In this document: positions 1 to 8,348 of the stretch, one piece after another
Numbering within the stretch: the stretch's first letter is position 1
Layout: the number at the start of each line of letters is the position of its first letter
NCBI GenBank assembly: GCA_025451785.1
Contig: JANWJV010000050.1
Coordinates: 1-42,067 of the forward strand
DNA length: 42,067 bases
Reading direction: 5' to 3'
DNA from: Bacteroidia bacterium
GTDB lineage: Bacteria; Bacteroidota; Bacteroidia; JANWJV01
Notes under the pieces: model-generated
What the model saw: the letters and a program-made list of their open reading frames with translations, nothing else
The model's database searches: none
Told to the model about the DNA's origin: nothing
Translations under genes and position numbers: made by a program

Positions 1-3000
1 ATGCTTCGGGCGGCGCGGGTAACTATACTTACAGCTGGAACAATGGTCAAACAGGAACTTCCGCTACCGGCTTAACAGCGGGTTCTTATACAGTAACAGC
101 TACCGATCAGAATGGTTGTACAAAAACCGGCGTTGTAGTTATTACACAGCCCACCTTGCTAGTTGTGAACGGTTCAACCACTACCGCTACTTGCGGCGGC
201 TCTAACGGTACCGCCACCGGCACTCCCTCAGGCGGCACTATTAACTATACGTACAGCTGGAGCAATGGCCAGGTGACACAAACAGCCACTGGTCTTGTTG
301 CCGGAACCTATACCATTACAGTTACTGACAGTAAAGGTTGTACGGCTACGCTTACATTGGTAGTGAACAATGCGGGATCACCCACAGCGGGCATCAGTAC
401 CCAGGTGAATGTTTTATGTTTTGGTGGAAATAACGGTTCGGCAACAGCAACAGCAACAGGGGGCACAGGTGCGCTCACCTATAGCTGGAGCAATGGACAA
501 AACGGCGCGAGCGCCACCGGATTAACTGCTGGCACTTATACAGTGACTGTAACCGACAACAATGGATGTTCGGCTATCGCTACAGTAACGATCACTCAAC
601 CCACGCAGCTCACCGCGGGTATCTCCGGCTGGAGCAATCCCAACTGTTCGGGTGGCAATAACGGTACCGCATCGGCAACTGCCAATGGCGGAACAGGCAC
701 TATCACCTATTCCTGGAGCACAGGTGGTACGGGTTCATCGGTATCGGGCCTTACCGCGGGAACTTACACTGTAACTTCTACTGACGCCAACAACTGTACT
801 CAAACTGCTACAGTGCTTGTAACACAGCCTACAGTACTTGTGTTGGGTATTTCAACGCAAACGAACATTGCCTGTAACGGAGGCAATACGGGTTCGGCAA
901 CCGCAACCTCTTCAGGAGGATCGGGCGGAACGCAATATGTTTGGAGCAACGGACAAAGCTCCGCGAGCGCAACGGGTCTAAGCGCCGGCTCGTATACGGT
1001 AACGGCAACGGATGTGAACGGTTGTACGAAGACAGTTAGTGTTGCCATCACTCAACCTACTGTTATTGTGCTAAACACCTCTACAGTGAATGCCACCTGC
1101 GGCAATGCCAACGGTACTGCTACTGTAACCGCTTCGGGCGGCACAGGTGCCTTTACTTACAGCTGGAGCAATGGTCAGCTTACCCAAACAGCTACGGGCT
1201 TACTTGCCAATACTTATACGATCACGGTAACTGATGCTAACGGTTGTACGAAGACAGCCATCGCAACGGTTGTGAACGCAGGATCTCCTTCGGTATCGAT
1301 CACCACTTCAACGAACGTAAGCTGCTTTAACGGCAACAACGGTTCTGCTACTGCTTCGGGCTCGGGCGGAACAGGTACTTTGACCTATAGCTGGGCCCCT
1401 TCGGGTGGTACCGGCACCGTAGGTACTGGTATGACAGCAGGTACTTATACAGTTACTGTGACCGATGGCAATGGCTGCTCAGCAACTGCTACCATCACTA
1501 TTACTCAGCCTTCGGCTGTAGTAGCGGGTATCTCTGCAAGCACCAATGTGCTCTGCTTCGGCGGCAATAATGGTTCGGCAACTGCCACGGCTTCCGGCGG
1601 CACAGGCGCTTATACCTTTACCTGGAACAACGGACAAGCTACGGCGAATGCCACCGGATTAACCGCAGGTACTTATACGGTCACAGTTCGCGACGCGAAC
1701 AACTGCTCCGCTACCGCAACGGTAATCATCACACAGCCTACACAGTTGACAGTAGCAGCGGCACTTGGCAGCAATGTATCTTGTAATTCAGGCAACAATG
1801 GTTCATTGGGCGCAACAGCATCAGGCGGCACAGTAAACTATACTTACAGTTGGAACAATGGTCAAGTCACAGCGAACGCTACCGGTTTAACAGCTGGAAC
1901 CTATACCATAACGGTAACCGATGCCAATGGTTGTATTGCTACTGCTACTGCCACTGTTGCTCAGCCCACACTCATTGTGCTCAATACCTCAACGGTGAAC
2001 TCCACCTGCGGTAATGCCAACGGTACCGCAACGGTAACCGCAACAGGCGGCACAGGTGCGTTTACCTACAGCTGGAACAACGGGCAGCTGACACAGACCG
2101 CCACAGGCTTGCTTGCCACTACCTATACAGTTACAGTGACAGATGCCAACGGATGTTCTAAAACTGCTATCGCTACGGTGAACAACTCCGCGTCGCCTTC
2201 TGTGTCGATCACTTCTACCACCAATGTTTCCTGCTTTAACGGGAATAACGGTTCTGCTACCGCCTCCGGTTCGGGCGGAACAGGTGCACTCACCTATAGC
2301 TGGTCGCCCTCCGGTGGAACAGGTACTGTTGGAACGGGCATGACGGCCGGTACTTATACAATAACCGTGACCGATGGTAACGGATGTACCGCTACCGCGA
2401 CAACTGTAATCACACAGCCAACACTTCTCACGGCAGTTGCCGCTACCATTGGTAATGTTTCCTGTAACGGCGGCAACAATGCTTCTGCTTCGGTAACTGC
2501 TTCAGGCGGAACTACTAATTATACTTACAGCTGGAACAATGGCCAGGCTACGGCAAACGCCACCGGTTTAACAGCGGGTACCTATACAGTATTGGTGACT
2601 GACAGCAAAGGCTGTACGGCTACTGCTACTACTACCATCACCCAGCCCACGCAGGTGGTTGCGGGCATATCAGCTACGGTTAACGTACTTTGCTTTGGCG
2701 GTAATAATGGTACAGCTACTGTTACAGCTTTGGGTGGTACAGGAGCATTCACTTACCTGTGGAACAACGGTCAGAACACTGCGACCTCAACAGGACTGAC
2801 AGCAGGCACATATACAGTAACAGTTACCGACGCCAACAATTGTTCTGCAACAGCAACAGCTACCATTACCCAGCCCACATTGCTTACCATAGCAAGTTCG
2901 CTTTCATCGAACGTGCTCTGTAACGGCGGCAATACCGGCGCGGCTTCTTCAACAGCAGCAGGCGGTACGATCAACTACACGTACCTCTGGAACAATGGTC

Positions 3001-4361
3001 AGACCACTGCCGGCGCTACAGGCTTAACAGTTGGTACTTATACTGTAACGGTGTTTGACGCCAATGGCTGCCAGGCAACGGCCTCTGTTTCTATTACCCA
3101 ACCCAACCCGCTTACAAGCATCATCTCCGCTTCAGCGAGTGTGACCTGCTTCGCGGGTAATAACGGCTCTGCTACGGTATCAGCATCCGGTGGTACAGTG
3201 AACTACACGTACCTCTGGAACAACGGTCAAAGCACTGCCAATACTACAGGCTTAACGGCGGGTACTTATACAGTAGTGGTGTCAGATGCCAATGGTTGCA
3301 GCACTTCATCAACCGTAACTATTACTCAGCCTACACAGGTGATCGCTTCAGCTACCGGTTCTGTGGTATGCTTCGGTAATAACGCTACAGCGACCTCGAG
3401 CGCAACGGGTGGTACAGGTGCCTTTACTTACAGCTGGAACAATAACGGAGCTACTACACAGAACATTTCCGGTCTCACAACTGGCGTTTACACGGTGACC
3501 ATCACCGACAACAACGGCTGTTCGGCTACTGCGACAGCACAGGTAACAGTGAACCCCTTACCGGTCATTGTTATCACTGCCGATGATACGGCGGGCTGCG
3601 TGCCGCTCTGTGTCAACTTCACTTGCTCAACAGGTAGTCTCACTTCCTGGACATGGGATTTTGGCGATACGTTCGGCTCGAACAACACCTCGAACTTACA
3701 GAACCCCTCACACTGCTATAAGAGCGCGGGTTCTTACGATGTGAAGATCACTGTGACGGATAACAACGGCTGCGTGAATACCTTGACGAAGAAGGCATGG
3801 ATACAGGTATATCCCAATCCCATCGCCGACTTCATCGCTACACCGCAGCCCACTACCGTCATCAACTCCACCATCACCTTTACTGATAAGAGCATCGGTG
3901 CCAATACCTGGAGCTGGAACTTTGGCGAGGGCTCCTCAGGAAGTAGCAACACTTCTTCCTTACAGAACCCCGTTCACACCTATAAGGACAGCGGATCTTA
4001 CTCTGTTCTCTTAAAAGTGTGGAACCAGTATGGCTGCTCTGACTCCATCATCAAGGACATCCGCATCATGGGCGACTATGTGCTCTACGCTCCCAATGCC
4101 TTTACACCTAACGGTGACGGTTTGAATGACGTTTGGAATGTAAAAGGAGTAGGCATTGATGTCGAGAATTTTGAGCTCTGGATCTTCGACCGCTGGGGTA
4201 ATCTCATCTATTACACCGAGGACCTCTATAAGGGATGGAACGGCCATGCCAACCATGGCAAGGACATCGCTCAGCAGGATGTATACGTTTGGAAGTGCTT
4301 TACAAGGGACTTCTTAGGCGGTAAGCACTCTTATATAGGACATATTAACCTCGTAAGGTAA
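1..4361 (+). CDS. SprB-repeat surface protein with type B T9SS sorting domain (5' end outside window)
   Basis: The reading frame (codons starting at base 3) is open from the window edge, so the true start lies upstream; the apparent TTG start at 156 is internal. The visible part encodes about 15 full SprB-type repeats of 75-77 residues plus one partial. Typical repeat elements are CFGGNNGSATAT, GGTGAFTYSWNNGQ, ATGLTAGTYTVTVTDANGC and a linking ITQPT. Two PKD domains follow (WTWDFGD near 3650, WSWNFGEG near 3910). The end is a gliding-motility-associated C-terminal domain starting at APNAFTPNGDGLNDVW near 4090, the signal for T9SS type B export and surface attachment. In Flavobacterium, SprB is the mobile adhesin of gliding; other proteins with these repeats are adhesins of unknown ligand. 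Surface location is well supported, motility function is not. A hairpin terminator follows. Confidence 0.93.
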   Translation, partial: ASGGAGNYTYSWNNGQTGTSATGLTAGSYTVTATDQNGCTKTGVVVITQPTLLVVNGSTTTATCGGSNGTATGTPSGGTINYTYSWSNGQVTQTATGLVAGTYTITVTDSKGCTATLTLVVNNAGSPTAGISTQVNVLCFGGNNGSATATATGGTGALTYSWSNGQNGASATGLTAGTYTVTVTDNNGCSAIATVTITQPTQLTAGISGWSNPNCSGGNNGTASATANGGTGTITYSWSTGGTGSSVSGLTAGTYTVTSTDANNCTQTATVLVTQPTVLVLGISTQTNIACNGGNTGSATATSSGGSGGTQYVWSNGQSSASATGLSAGSYTVTATDVNGCTKTVSVAITQPTVIVLNTSTVNATCGNANGTATVTASGGTGAFTYSWSNGQLTQTATGLLANTYTITVTDANGCTKTAIATVVNAGSPSVSITTSTNVSCFNGNNGSATASGSGGTGTLTYSWAPSGGTGTVGTGMTAGTYTVTVTDGNGCSATATITITQPSAVVAGISASTNVLCFGGNNGSATATASGGTGAYTFTWNNGQATANATGLTAGTYTVTVRDANNCSATATVIITQPTQLTVAAALGSNVSCNSGNNGSLGATASGGTVNYTYSWNNGQVTANATGLTAGTYTITVTDANGCIATATATVAQPTLIVLNTSTVNSTCGNANGTATVTATGGTGAFTYSWNNGQLTQTATGLLATTYTVTVTDANGCSKTAIATVNNSASPSVSITSTTNVSCFNGNNGSATASGSGGTGALTYSWSPSGGTGTVGTGMTAGTYTITVTDGNGCTATATTVITQPTLLTAVAATIGNVSCNGGNNASASVTASGGTTNYTYSWNNGQATANATGLTAGTYTVLVTDSKGCTATATTTITQPTQVVAGISATVNVLCFGGNNGTATVTALGGTGAFTYLWNNGQNTATSTGLTAGTYTVTVTDANNCSATATATITQPTLLTIASSLSSNVLCNGGNTGAASSTAAGGTINYTYLWNNGQTTAGATGLTVGTYTVTVFDANGCQATASVSITQPNPLTSIISASASVTCFAGNNGSATVSASGGTVNYTYLWNNGQSTANTTGLTAGTYTVVVSDANGCSTSSTVTITQPTQVIASATGSVVCFGNNATATSSATGGTGAFTYSWNNNGATTQNISGLTTGVYTVTITDNNGCSATATAQVTVNPLPVIVITADDTAGCVPLCVNFTCSTGSLTSWTWDFGDTFGSNNTSNLQNPSHCYKSAGSYDVKITVTDNNGCVNTLTKKAWIQVYPNPIADFIATPQPTTVINSTITFTDKSIGANTWSWNFGEGSSGSSNTSSLQNPVHTYKDSGSYSVLLKVWNQYGCSDSIIKDIRIMGDYVLYAPNAFTPNGDGLNDVWNVKGVGIDVENFELWIFDRWGNLIYYTEDLYKGWNGHANHGKDIAQQDVYVWKCFTRDFLGGKHSYIGHINLVR
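3..3551 (+). repeat. SprB tandem repeat array, about 16 units of 225-230 bp
   Basis: Direct reading shows 16 successive units (first one cut by the window edge) with near-identical core sequence at protein level and high similarity at DNA level. Units beginning NGSTTTATC, NTSTVNATC and NTSTVNSTC (Asn codons at 168, 1074 and 1983) form a distinct subtype and recur every fourth unit, 906 and 909 bp apart. The array is a likely site of recombination and of assembly collapse. Confidence 0.9.
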
Positions 4362-4380
4362 ATATCCGATCAAATAATAG

Positions 4381-4407
4381 GGGAGGCAATAAAGGCCTCC
4401 CTTTTTT
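4381..4407 (+). terminator. Intrinsic terminator after the SprB-repeat gene
   Basis: A 7-bp stem gggaggc (4381-4387) / gcctccc (4395-4401) with a 7-base loop is followed directly by six T (4402-4407). It lies 20 bases after the stop codon and separates the adhesin gene from the next gene on the same strand. Confidence 0.85.
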
Positions 4408-4465
4408 ATTTTAAGCATCTTTGCAGAGCATTTGATTTGGACTGATAATTGATATTTTTACAGAT

Positions 4466-6403
4466 ATGAGGAAGTTTATTCAGCTGGGAATCGTTCTGAT
4501 GGTGTCCTGCACACCGGTGTCAAAAACAACAGCTCAGCCTCCTATTTACAGCAGCACCAACGCCAAGGCTATAAAGCTGTACGAAGAAGGGCTGAAGCTC
4601 TACGAAGCAAGGGAAAACGCGAAGGCCGAAAAAGAGTTCATTAAAGCGATCGAAAAAGACCCCGCGTTTGTGGAACCGCTTATCCTGCTTGCGAACATTT
4701 ACGTGGAAGCAGGCAACTTCGAAAAAGCCATAGAGCAATACCAAAAGTCGTTTGCCATTAACCCCAATTTTTTTCCAGGTAATTATTTCCAGGCGGCAAC
4801 CATCGAAATGAAGGTGGGGAAATATGAAGAGGCTAAGAAGCACTACGAGAAATACCTTTCGTATGGCAGAGGGGCAGCTGAAGCAATAGAGAAAGCAAAG
4901 CGTTACCTGCTGAGCTGTGATTTTGCCATTAAGTCGATGAAAGCCCCTGTGGCATTTAAACCGGTCAACATGGGCGCAGGAGTGAACTCGGTTGACTATG
5001 AATATTTTCCTTCCATTACTGCCGACGATCAAACCATACTGTTTACCCGTAACCAGCGCGACGCGCAAGGCAGGATGGGGCAAGAGGATTTTTATACCTG
5101 TACAAGGAAAGGGCAAGAGTGGACCACAGCGGTGGGCCTCAATATCAATACACCCGATAATGAAGGCGCTCCAAGCCTTTCGGCCGACGGGCAAACACTT
5201 GTATTTGCCGCCTGTGAAAAACCTACCGGTATGGGCAGCTGCGATCTTTATTATTCACGTAAGTCGGGTGCTGTATGGAGCCGCCCGCGAAATATAGGTA
5301 TGCCGGTGAACACAGCTCATTGGGAAACACAGCCCTCCTTTTCATCCGACGGCCGCACCCTTTATTTTATCCGCGGCATCCTCAAAGCACACAGCATTCA
5401 GAACCCCGACATTTATGTCTCTACTTTCGACGATAAGAACGGATGGAGCCAGCCCGCAAGGCTGAGCGATAAGATCAATACTACTGGTGATGAAAGCTCG
5501 GTGTTCATTCACCCCGATAACCAAACACTTTATTTTTCATCCAACGGTCATGTTGGAATGGGCGGGCTCGATATTTATATGAGCCGTAAACAGCCTGATG
5601 GCTCCTGGGGAGATCCCATTAACCTCGGTTATCCGATCAATACATGCAATGACGAGAACAGCTTGCTGGTGGGTCCTGACGGCAACATCGCCTATTTTGC
5701 TTCTGACAGGGAAGGGGGCTACGGTGGACTTGACCTTTATTCGTTCGAGCTCGACAAGAGCCTCAAGCCGTTGGTGATCACCTTTATGAAAGGAAAGGTG
5801 TATGACGCCAAAACAAAGAAGCCCCTTGAAGCTGCCTTCCAGCTCATCGACCTTGCTTCGGGTAAGAACGTAGTAGAATCCTTTTCGAATCCCGGTAACG
5901 GGGAGTTCCTTCTTACGCTTCCAGTGAACAAGAACTACGCGCTGAACGTGTCACGCGAGGGATATGCGTTTTACTCGGAGAGCTTCGAGCTGGCGAATAT
6001 TACAGAGGCTGGGAAGCCATACCTGATGGATGTGCCCTTGCTGCCGCTTGATACAGGCATCATTATAGAACTTAAGAACGTGTTCTTTGAGACTGCGAAG
6101 TTCGACCTGAAGGAAGAGTCAAAGGCGGAGCTGCAGAAAGTGGTTTCATTCCTTACCACCAATCCCGGAATTAAAGTAGAGCTGGGTGGGCATACCGATA
6201 ATGTGGGCAACCAGAAGCTCAACCAAGTATTATCCAATAACAGGGCAAAGTCGGTGTACGATTACCTTATAGGCGCTGGCATTACCAAGGATCGGTTATC
6301 GTACAAGGGCTATGGGGACTTTAAACCCAAAGTACCCAATGATACTCCTGAGAACCGGGCGAAGAACCGTAGAACAGAGCTGAAGATCATCAGCAAGTCC
6401 TGA
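4466..6403 (+). CDS. PorE-like OmpA-family lipoprotein (TPR, five-blade PD40 propeller, CRD, OmpA_C)
   Basis: Domains in order: a signal peptide with lipobox-like LMVSC (Cys15); TPR repeats, about residues 30-150; five PD40/WD40-like blades, about 165-420 (e.g. FPSITADDQTILF, PSLSADGQTLVF, PSFSSDGRTLYF, LYFSSNGHVGMGGLDIY, AYFASDREGGYGGLDLY); a carboxypeptidase-regulatory-like domain, about 430-510, starting GKVYDAKTKKPLEAA; and an OmpA C-terminal peptidoglycan-binding domain, about 530-645 (GGHTDNVGN, NRAKSVYDYL, NRRTELKI). This order and the five-blade count match PorE of Porphyromonas, which anchors the T9SS to peptidoglycan. Bacteroidota carry several paralogues of this kind, so membership of the core machinery is inferred, not shown. 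Its position just after an SprB-type cargo gene fits a role in export or anchoring. It ends on a stop codon abutting the stop of the convergent neighbour. Confidence 0.88.
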   Translation: MRKFIQLGIVLMVSCTPVSKTTAQPPIYSSTNAKAIKLYEEGLKLYEARENAKAEKEFIKAIEKDPAFVEPLILLANIYVEAGNFEKAIEQYQKSFAINPNFFPGNYFQAATIEMKVGKYEEAKKHYEKYLSYGRGAAEAIEKAKRYLLSCDFAIKSMKAPVAFKPVNMGAGVNSVDYEYFPSITADDQTILFTRNQRDAQGRMGQEDFYTCTRKGQEWTTAVGLNINTPDNEGAPSLSADGQTLVFAACEKPTGMGSCDLYYSRKSGAVWSRPRNIGMPVNTAHWETQPSFSSDGRTLYFIRGILKAHSIQNPDIYVSTFDDKNGWSQPARLSDKINTTGDESSVFIHPDNQTLYFSSNGHVGMGGLDIYMSRKQPDGSWGDPINLGYPINTCNDENSLLVGPDGNIAYFASDREGGYGGLDLYSFELDKSLKPLVITFMKGKVYDAKTKKPLEAAFQLIDLASGKNVVESFSNPGNGEFLLTLPVNKNYALNVSREGYAFYSESFELANITEAGKPYLMDVPLLPLDTGIIIELKNVFFETAKFDLKEESKAELQKVVSFLTTNPGIKVELGGHTDNVGNQKLNQVLSNNRAKSVYDYLIGAGITKDRLSYKGYGDFKPKVPNDTPENRAKNRRTELKIISKS

Positions 6404-7378
6404 TCACTTTACCACCTGCAATTTCGTGCTTGTCTTCTTATCGCCTGAGCTGAATACACAGAGATAGGTTCCCGTTCCCAATCCCGACAGATCGAAATTA
6501 TTTACATAGGTGCCGGGGTAGTGGCTTTGATCTTTCACGAGTGTCTTTATTTTTTTTCCTGAAAGGTCGAATACCTCAAGGCTCACATTTCCTTTTTCCT
6601 TTACAGTATAGCGGATATTGGTCTCTTCGCGGCCGGGGTTAGGGAATACCTCCAGTTTCAGGCCTGTGTTCACTTCCGGGATATCTTTGATCACATCAGG
6701 GGTGTTGTCAGGCTGCTCAGGTATCAGAGTGCTGTCGAGTTGCTGCACCGGTTGATCACCGATCACATAATCATAAGCGATCAAACCCATGGTAAAATGT
6801 TCAAAGATCGTATCAGGGGCAAGAGGTACAATGGAATCGGGGAGCACGGGCTCAGCAACGAGCGTATCATACGGATCGTAGGATACATCGCCCATGATCG
6901 GAAACAGGTCTTCAGGTACGGGGATGATCTGCTGTGTGCTGTCGCCAGGGTGAATGGGGGCCGCTACCGATCCCATGATCATCTCTTCTTCTTTTACCGG
7001 GTTTTTGACGGGCTGCTCTATGGCCACCATATCGCCCATTATTTTGTCGTTGTTGGTATTGCAGCTGAACAGGGTGCTGCCAAATACCAGGAATAGCGCA
7101 TAGGCGAAAGCAACCATGGCCCGTTTTCCGGCCAGTGTGTTCACTGCTTTCTCCGCATTGGGTCTGCTGAGCTGGCTCGGCTTGAACCTTCCGCAAACCT
7201 TTTGACCTGCGCTTGCTTTTAGTATTGAGCCGATCTCTTCAGGGCTCTTATTGGAGAAATCAACAACCGATTTCTGGCAGGAGCCGCAAAAAGCCCCTTT
7301 TTCATCTGGGGTCATCTTGTTCCAGTCTTCGTGGCAGGGTTCCGGTACGCTGATCTTGTAGTTCGGGTTAGGGTTCAT
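6404..7378 (-). CDS. Cys-rich N-terminal domain / internal membrane segment / T9SS type A sorting domain protein
   Basis: No named function recognised. Residues 1-75 form a compact domain with CHEDWNKMTPDEKGAFCGSC followed by VVDFS; Cys15/His16, Cys31, Cys34 and Cys62 look like metal-binding or disulfide candidates. There is no N-terminal signal peptide; a hydrophobic segment lies at about residues 86-105 and ends in LFSC (Cys106), resembling a displaced signal anchor or lipobox. The middle is acidic, Pro-rich, with spaced IMGD, IMGS, IMGD and TMGL motifs. The last 85 residues are a type A T9SS sorting domain (LEVFPNPGREETNIRYT, SGLGTGTYLCVF). The stop abuts that of the upstream convergent gene. 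The start ATG is followed by MNPNPNYKI; no upstream alternative is needed. Confidence 0.75.
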   Translation of the reverse strand: MNPNPNYKISVPEPCHEDWNKMTPDEKGAFCGSCQKSVVDFSNKSPEEIGSILKASAGQKVCGRFKPSQLSRPNAEKAVNTLAGKRAMVAFAYALFLVFGSTLFSCNTNNDKIMGDMVAIEQPVKNPVKEEEMIMGSVAAPIHPGDSTQQIIPVPEDLFPIMGDVSYDPYDTLVAEPVLPDSIVPLAPDTIFEHFTMGLIAYDYVIGDQPVQQLDSTLIPEQPDNTPDVIKDIPEVNTGLKLEVFPNPGREETNIRYTVKEKGNVSLEVFDLSGKKIKTLVKDQSHYPGTYVNNFDLSGLGTGTYLCVFSSGDKKTSTKLQVVK

Positions 7379-7418
7379 GGCTGGGTGGTTTTGCTAATAA
7401 GAGTCGGGAAGCATAAGA

Positions 7419-7447
7419 ATTCCATAAAGGGCATGAAAAATTATTAA
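7419..7447. promoter_or_regulatory. Intergenic motif shared with 39584-39609 (copy 1)
   Basis: ATTCCATAAAGGG, then TGA, then AATTATT with 1-3 base spacers, in the divergent gap between the Cys-rich T9SS protein and FkbM. It lies 41 bases upstream of the minus-strand ATG at 7378. The minus strand gives TTTATGGAATT, GGAAT being about 35 bases before the expected transcript start. Confidence 0.45.
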
Positions 7448-7469
7448 ATTCGTTGGGAGCGAATCACCT

Positions 7470-8348
7470 ATGAAAAACCTTCTGAAGGGCATCTACGCAC
7501 TGATCCCCTTTAAAAAACACATCTTCCTGTTGCTACGGGCTGTTTGGAAGCCCCGGGAGTCCCTATACAGGCACTTACATTTCAAAGGCATTTTTAATGT
7601 GAAGGTAGGATCCCATGGATCCTTCAGGATCAAGCATTACGGTTACCAGATAGAGAACGAGATCTTTTGGGCGGGCCTGGAGCAGGGTTGGGAGAAGGTG
7701 TCGTTCGGCCTGTGGGTCAAGCTCTGCAGCAAGGCCAACGTGATCGTTGATGTGGGGTCTAATACCGGTGTGTTTTCGTTGATCGCGAAAACGGTAGCGC
7801 CTCGTGCCGAAGTATATGCTTTTGAACCTGTGGATAGGGTCTTTCAAAAGCTGGAACATAACAATCGCTTGAACAACTTTGATATCCGTTCCTTTAAACT
7901 GGCGCTTTCTAATTACAACGGCAACGCTGTTATATATGATACCGATACTGAGCATGTGTATTCGGTAACTGTTAACAAGAACTTGTATTCCCCCAATAGG
8001 GAAGTGAAAAAGACAGAGATACCGGTCATTACTTTTCAGAGCTTTATTGAACAACATAAACTTCAGCGGGTAGATATTATGAAGATAGACGTGGAGACCC
8101 ACGAGCCGGAGGTGTTGGAGGGCTTCGGTGTTTATTTGGAGAAGTTTCGCCCAGCTATGCTCATTGAGATCCTCGATGATGAGGTTGGAGAAAAGGTGGA
8201 GGGAATTGTCGCCGGGCTGGATTATTTGTACTTTAACATCGACGAAAGGGCGGGCGTAAGAAAAGTGGATCGAATAGTAAAAAGCGATTTTCATAATTAC
8301 CTGCTCTGTAATAAAACCACGGCTGCCGAACTGGGCCTCATAAAATGA
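7470..8348 (+). CDS. FkbM-family SAM-dependent methyltransferase
   Basis: The 292-residue protein carries the class I methyltransferase SAM site VIVDVGSNTGVFSL (residues 91-104), acidic ribose-binding EP at 119-120, and the FkbM hallmark IMKIDVETHEPEVLEGF near residue 210. Members of the family O-methylate sugars or other small groups in polysaccharide and natural-product clusters; no signal peptide, so cytosolic. Its ATGA overlap with the following DegT aminotransferase indicates translational coupling, so the pair probably modifies the same glycan. Substrate cannot be read from sequence. Confidence 0.87.
   Translation: MKNLLKGIYALIPFKKHIFLLLRAVWKPRESLYRHLHFKGIFNVKVGSHGSFRIKHYGYQIENEIFWAGLEQGWEKVSFGLWVKLCSKANVIVDVGSNTGVFSLIAKTVAPRAEVYAFEPVDRVFQKLEHNNRLNNFDIRSFKLALSNYNGNAVIYDTDTEHVYSVTVNKNLYSPNREVKKTEIPVITFQSFIEQHKLQRVDIMKIDVETHEPEVLEGFGVYLEKFRPAMLIEILDDEVGEKVEGIVAGLDYLYFNIDERAGVRKVDRIVKSDFHNYLLCNKTTAAELGLIK

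Noticed and set aside
156-170. TTG at 156 as the start of the SprB-repeat gene
   Set aside because: The frame continues upstream to the window edge with another repeat, so 156 is internal.
3-3551. Tandem array considered as a possible CRISPR
   Set aside because: Unit length is about 227 bp, repeats are coding and diverged, and there are no unique spacers of uniform length.
4520-5194. 224-codon minus-strand open frame
   Set aside because: Lies entirely within the PorE-like gene and shows no domain or start signal.
7575-8294. 239-codon minus-strand open frame
   Set aside because: Antisense shadow of the FkbM methyltransferase gene.
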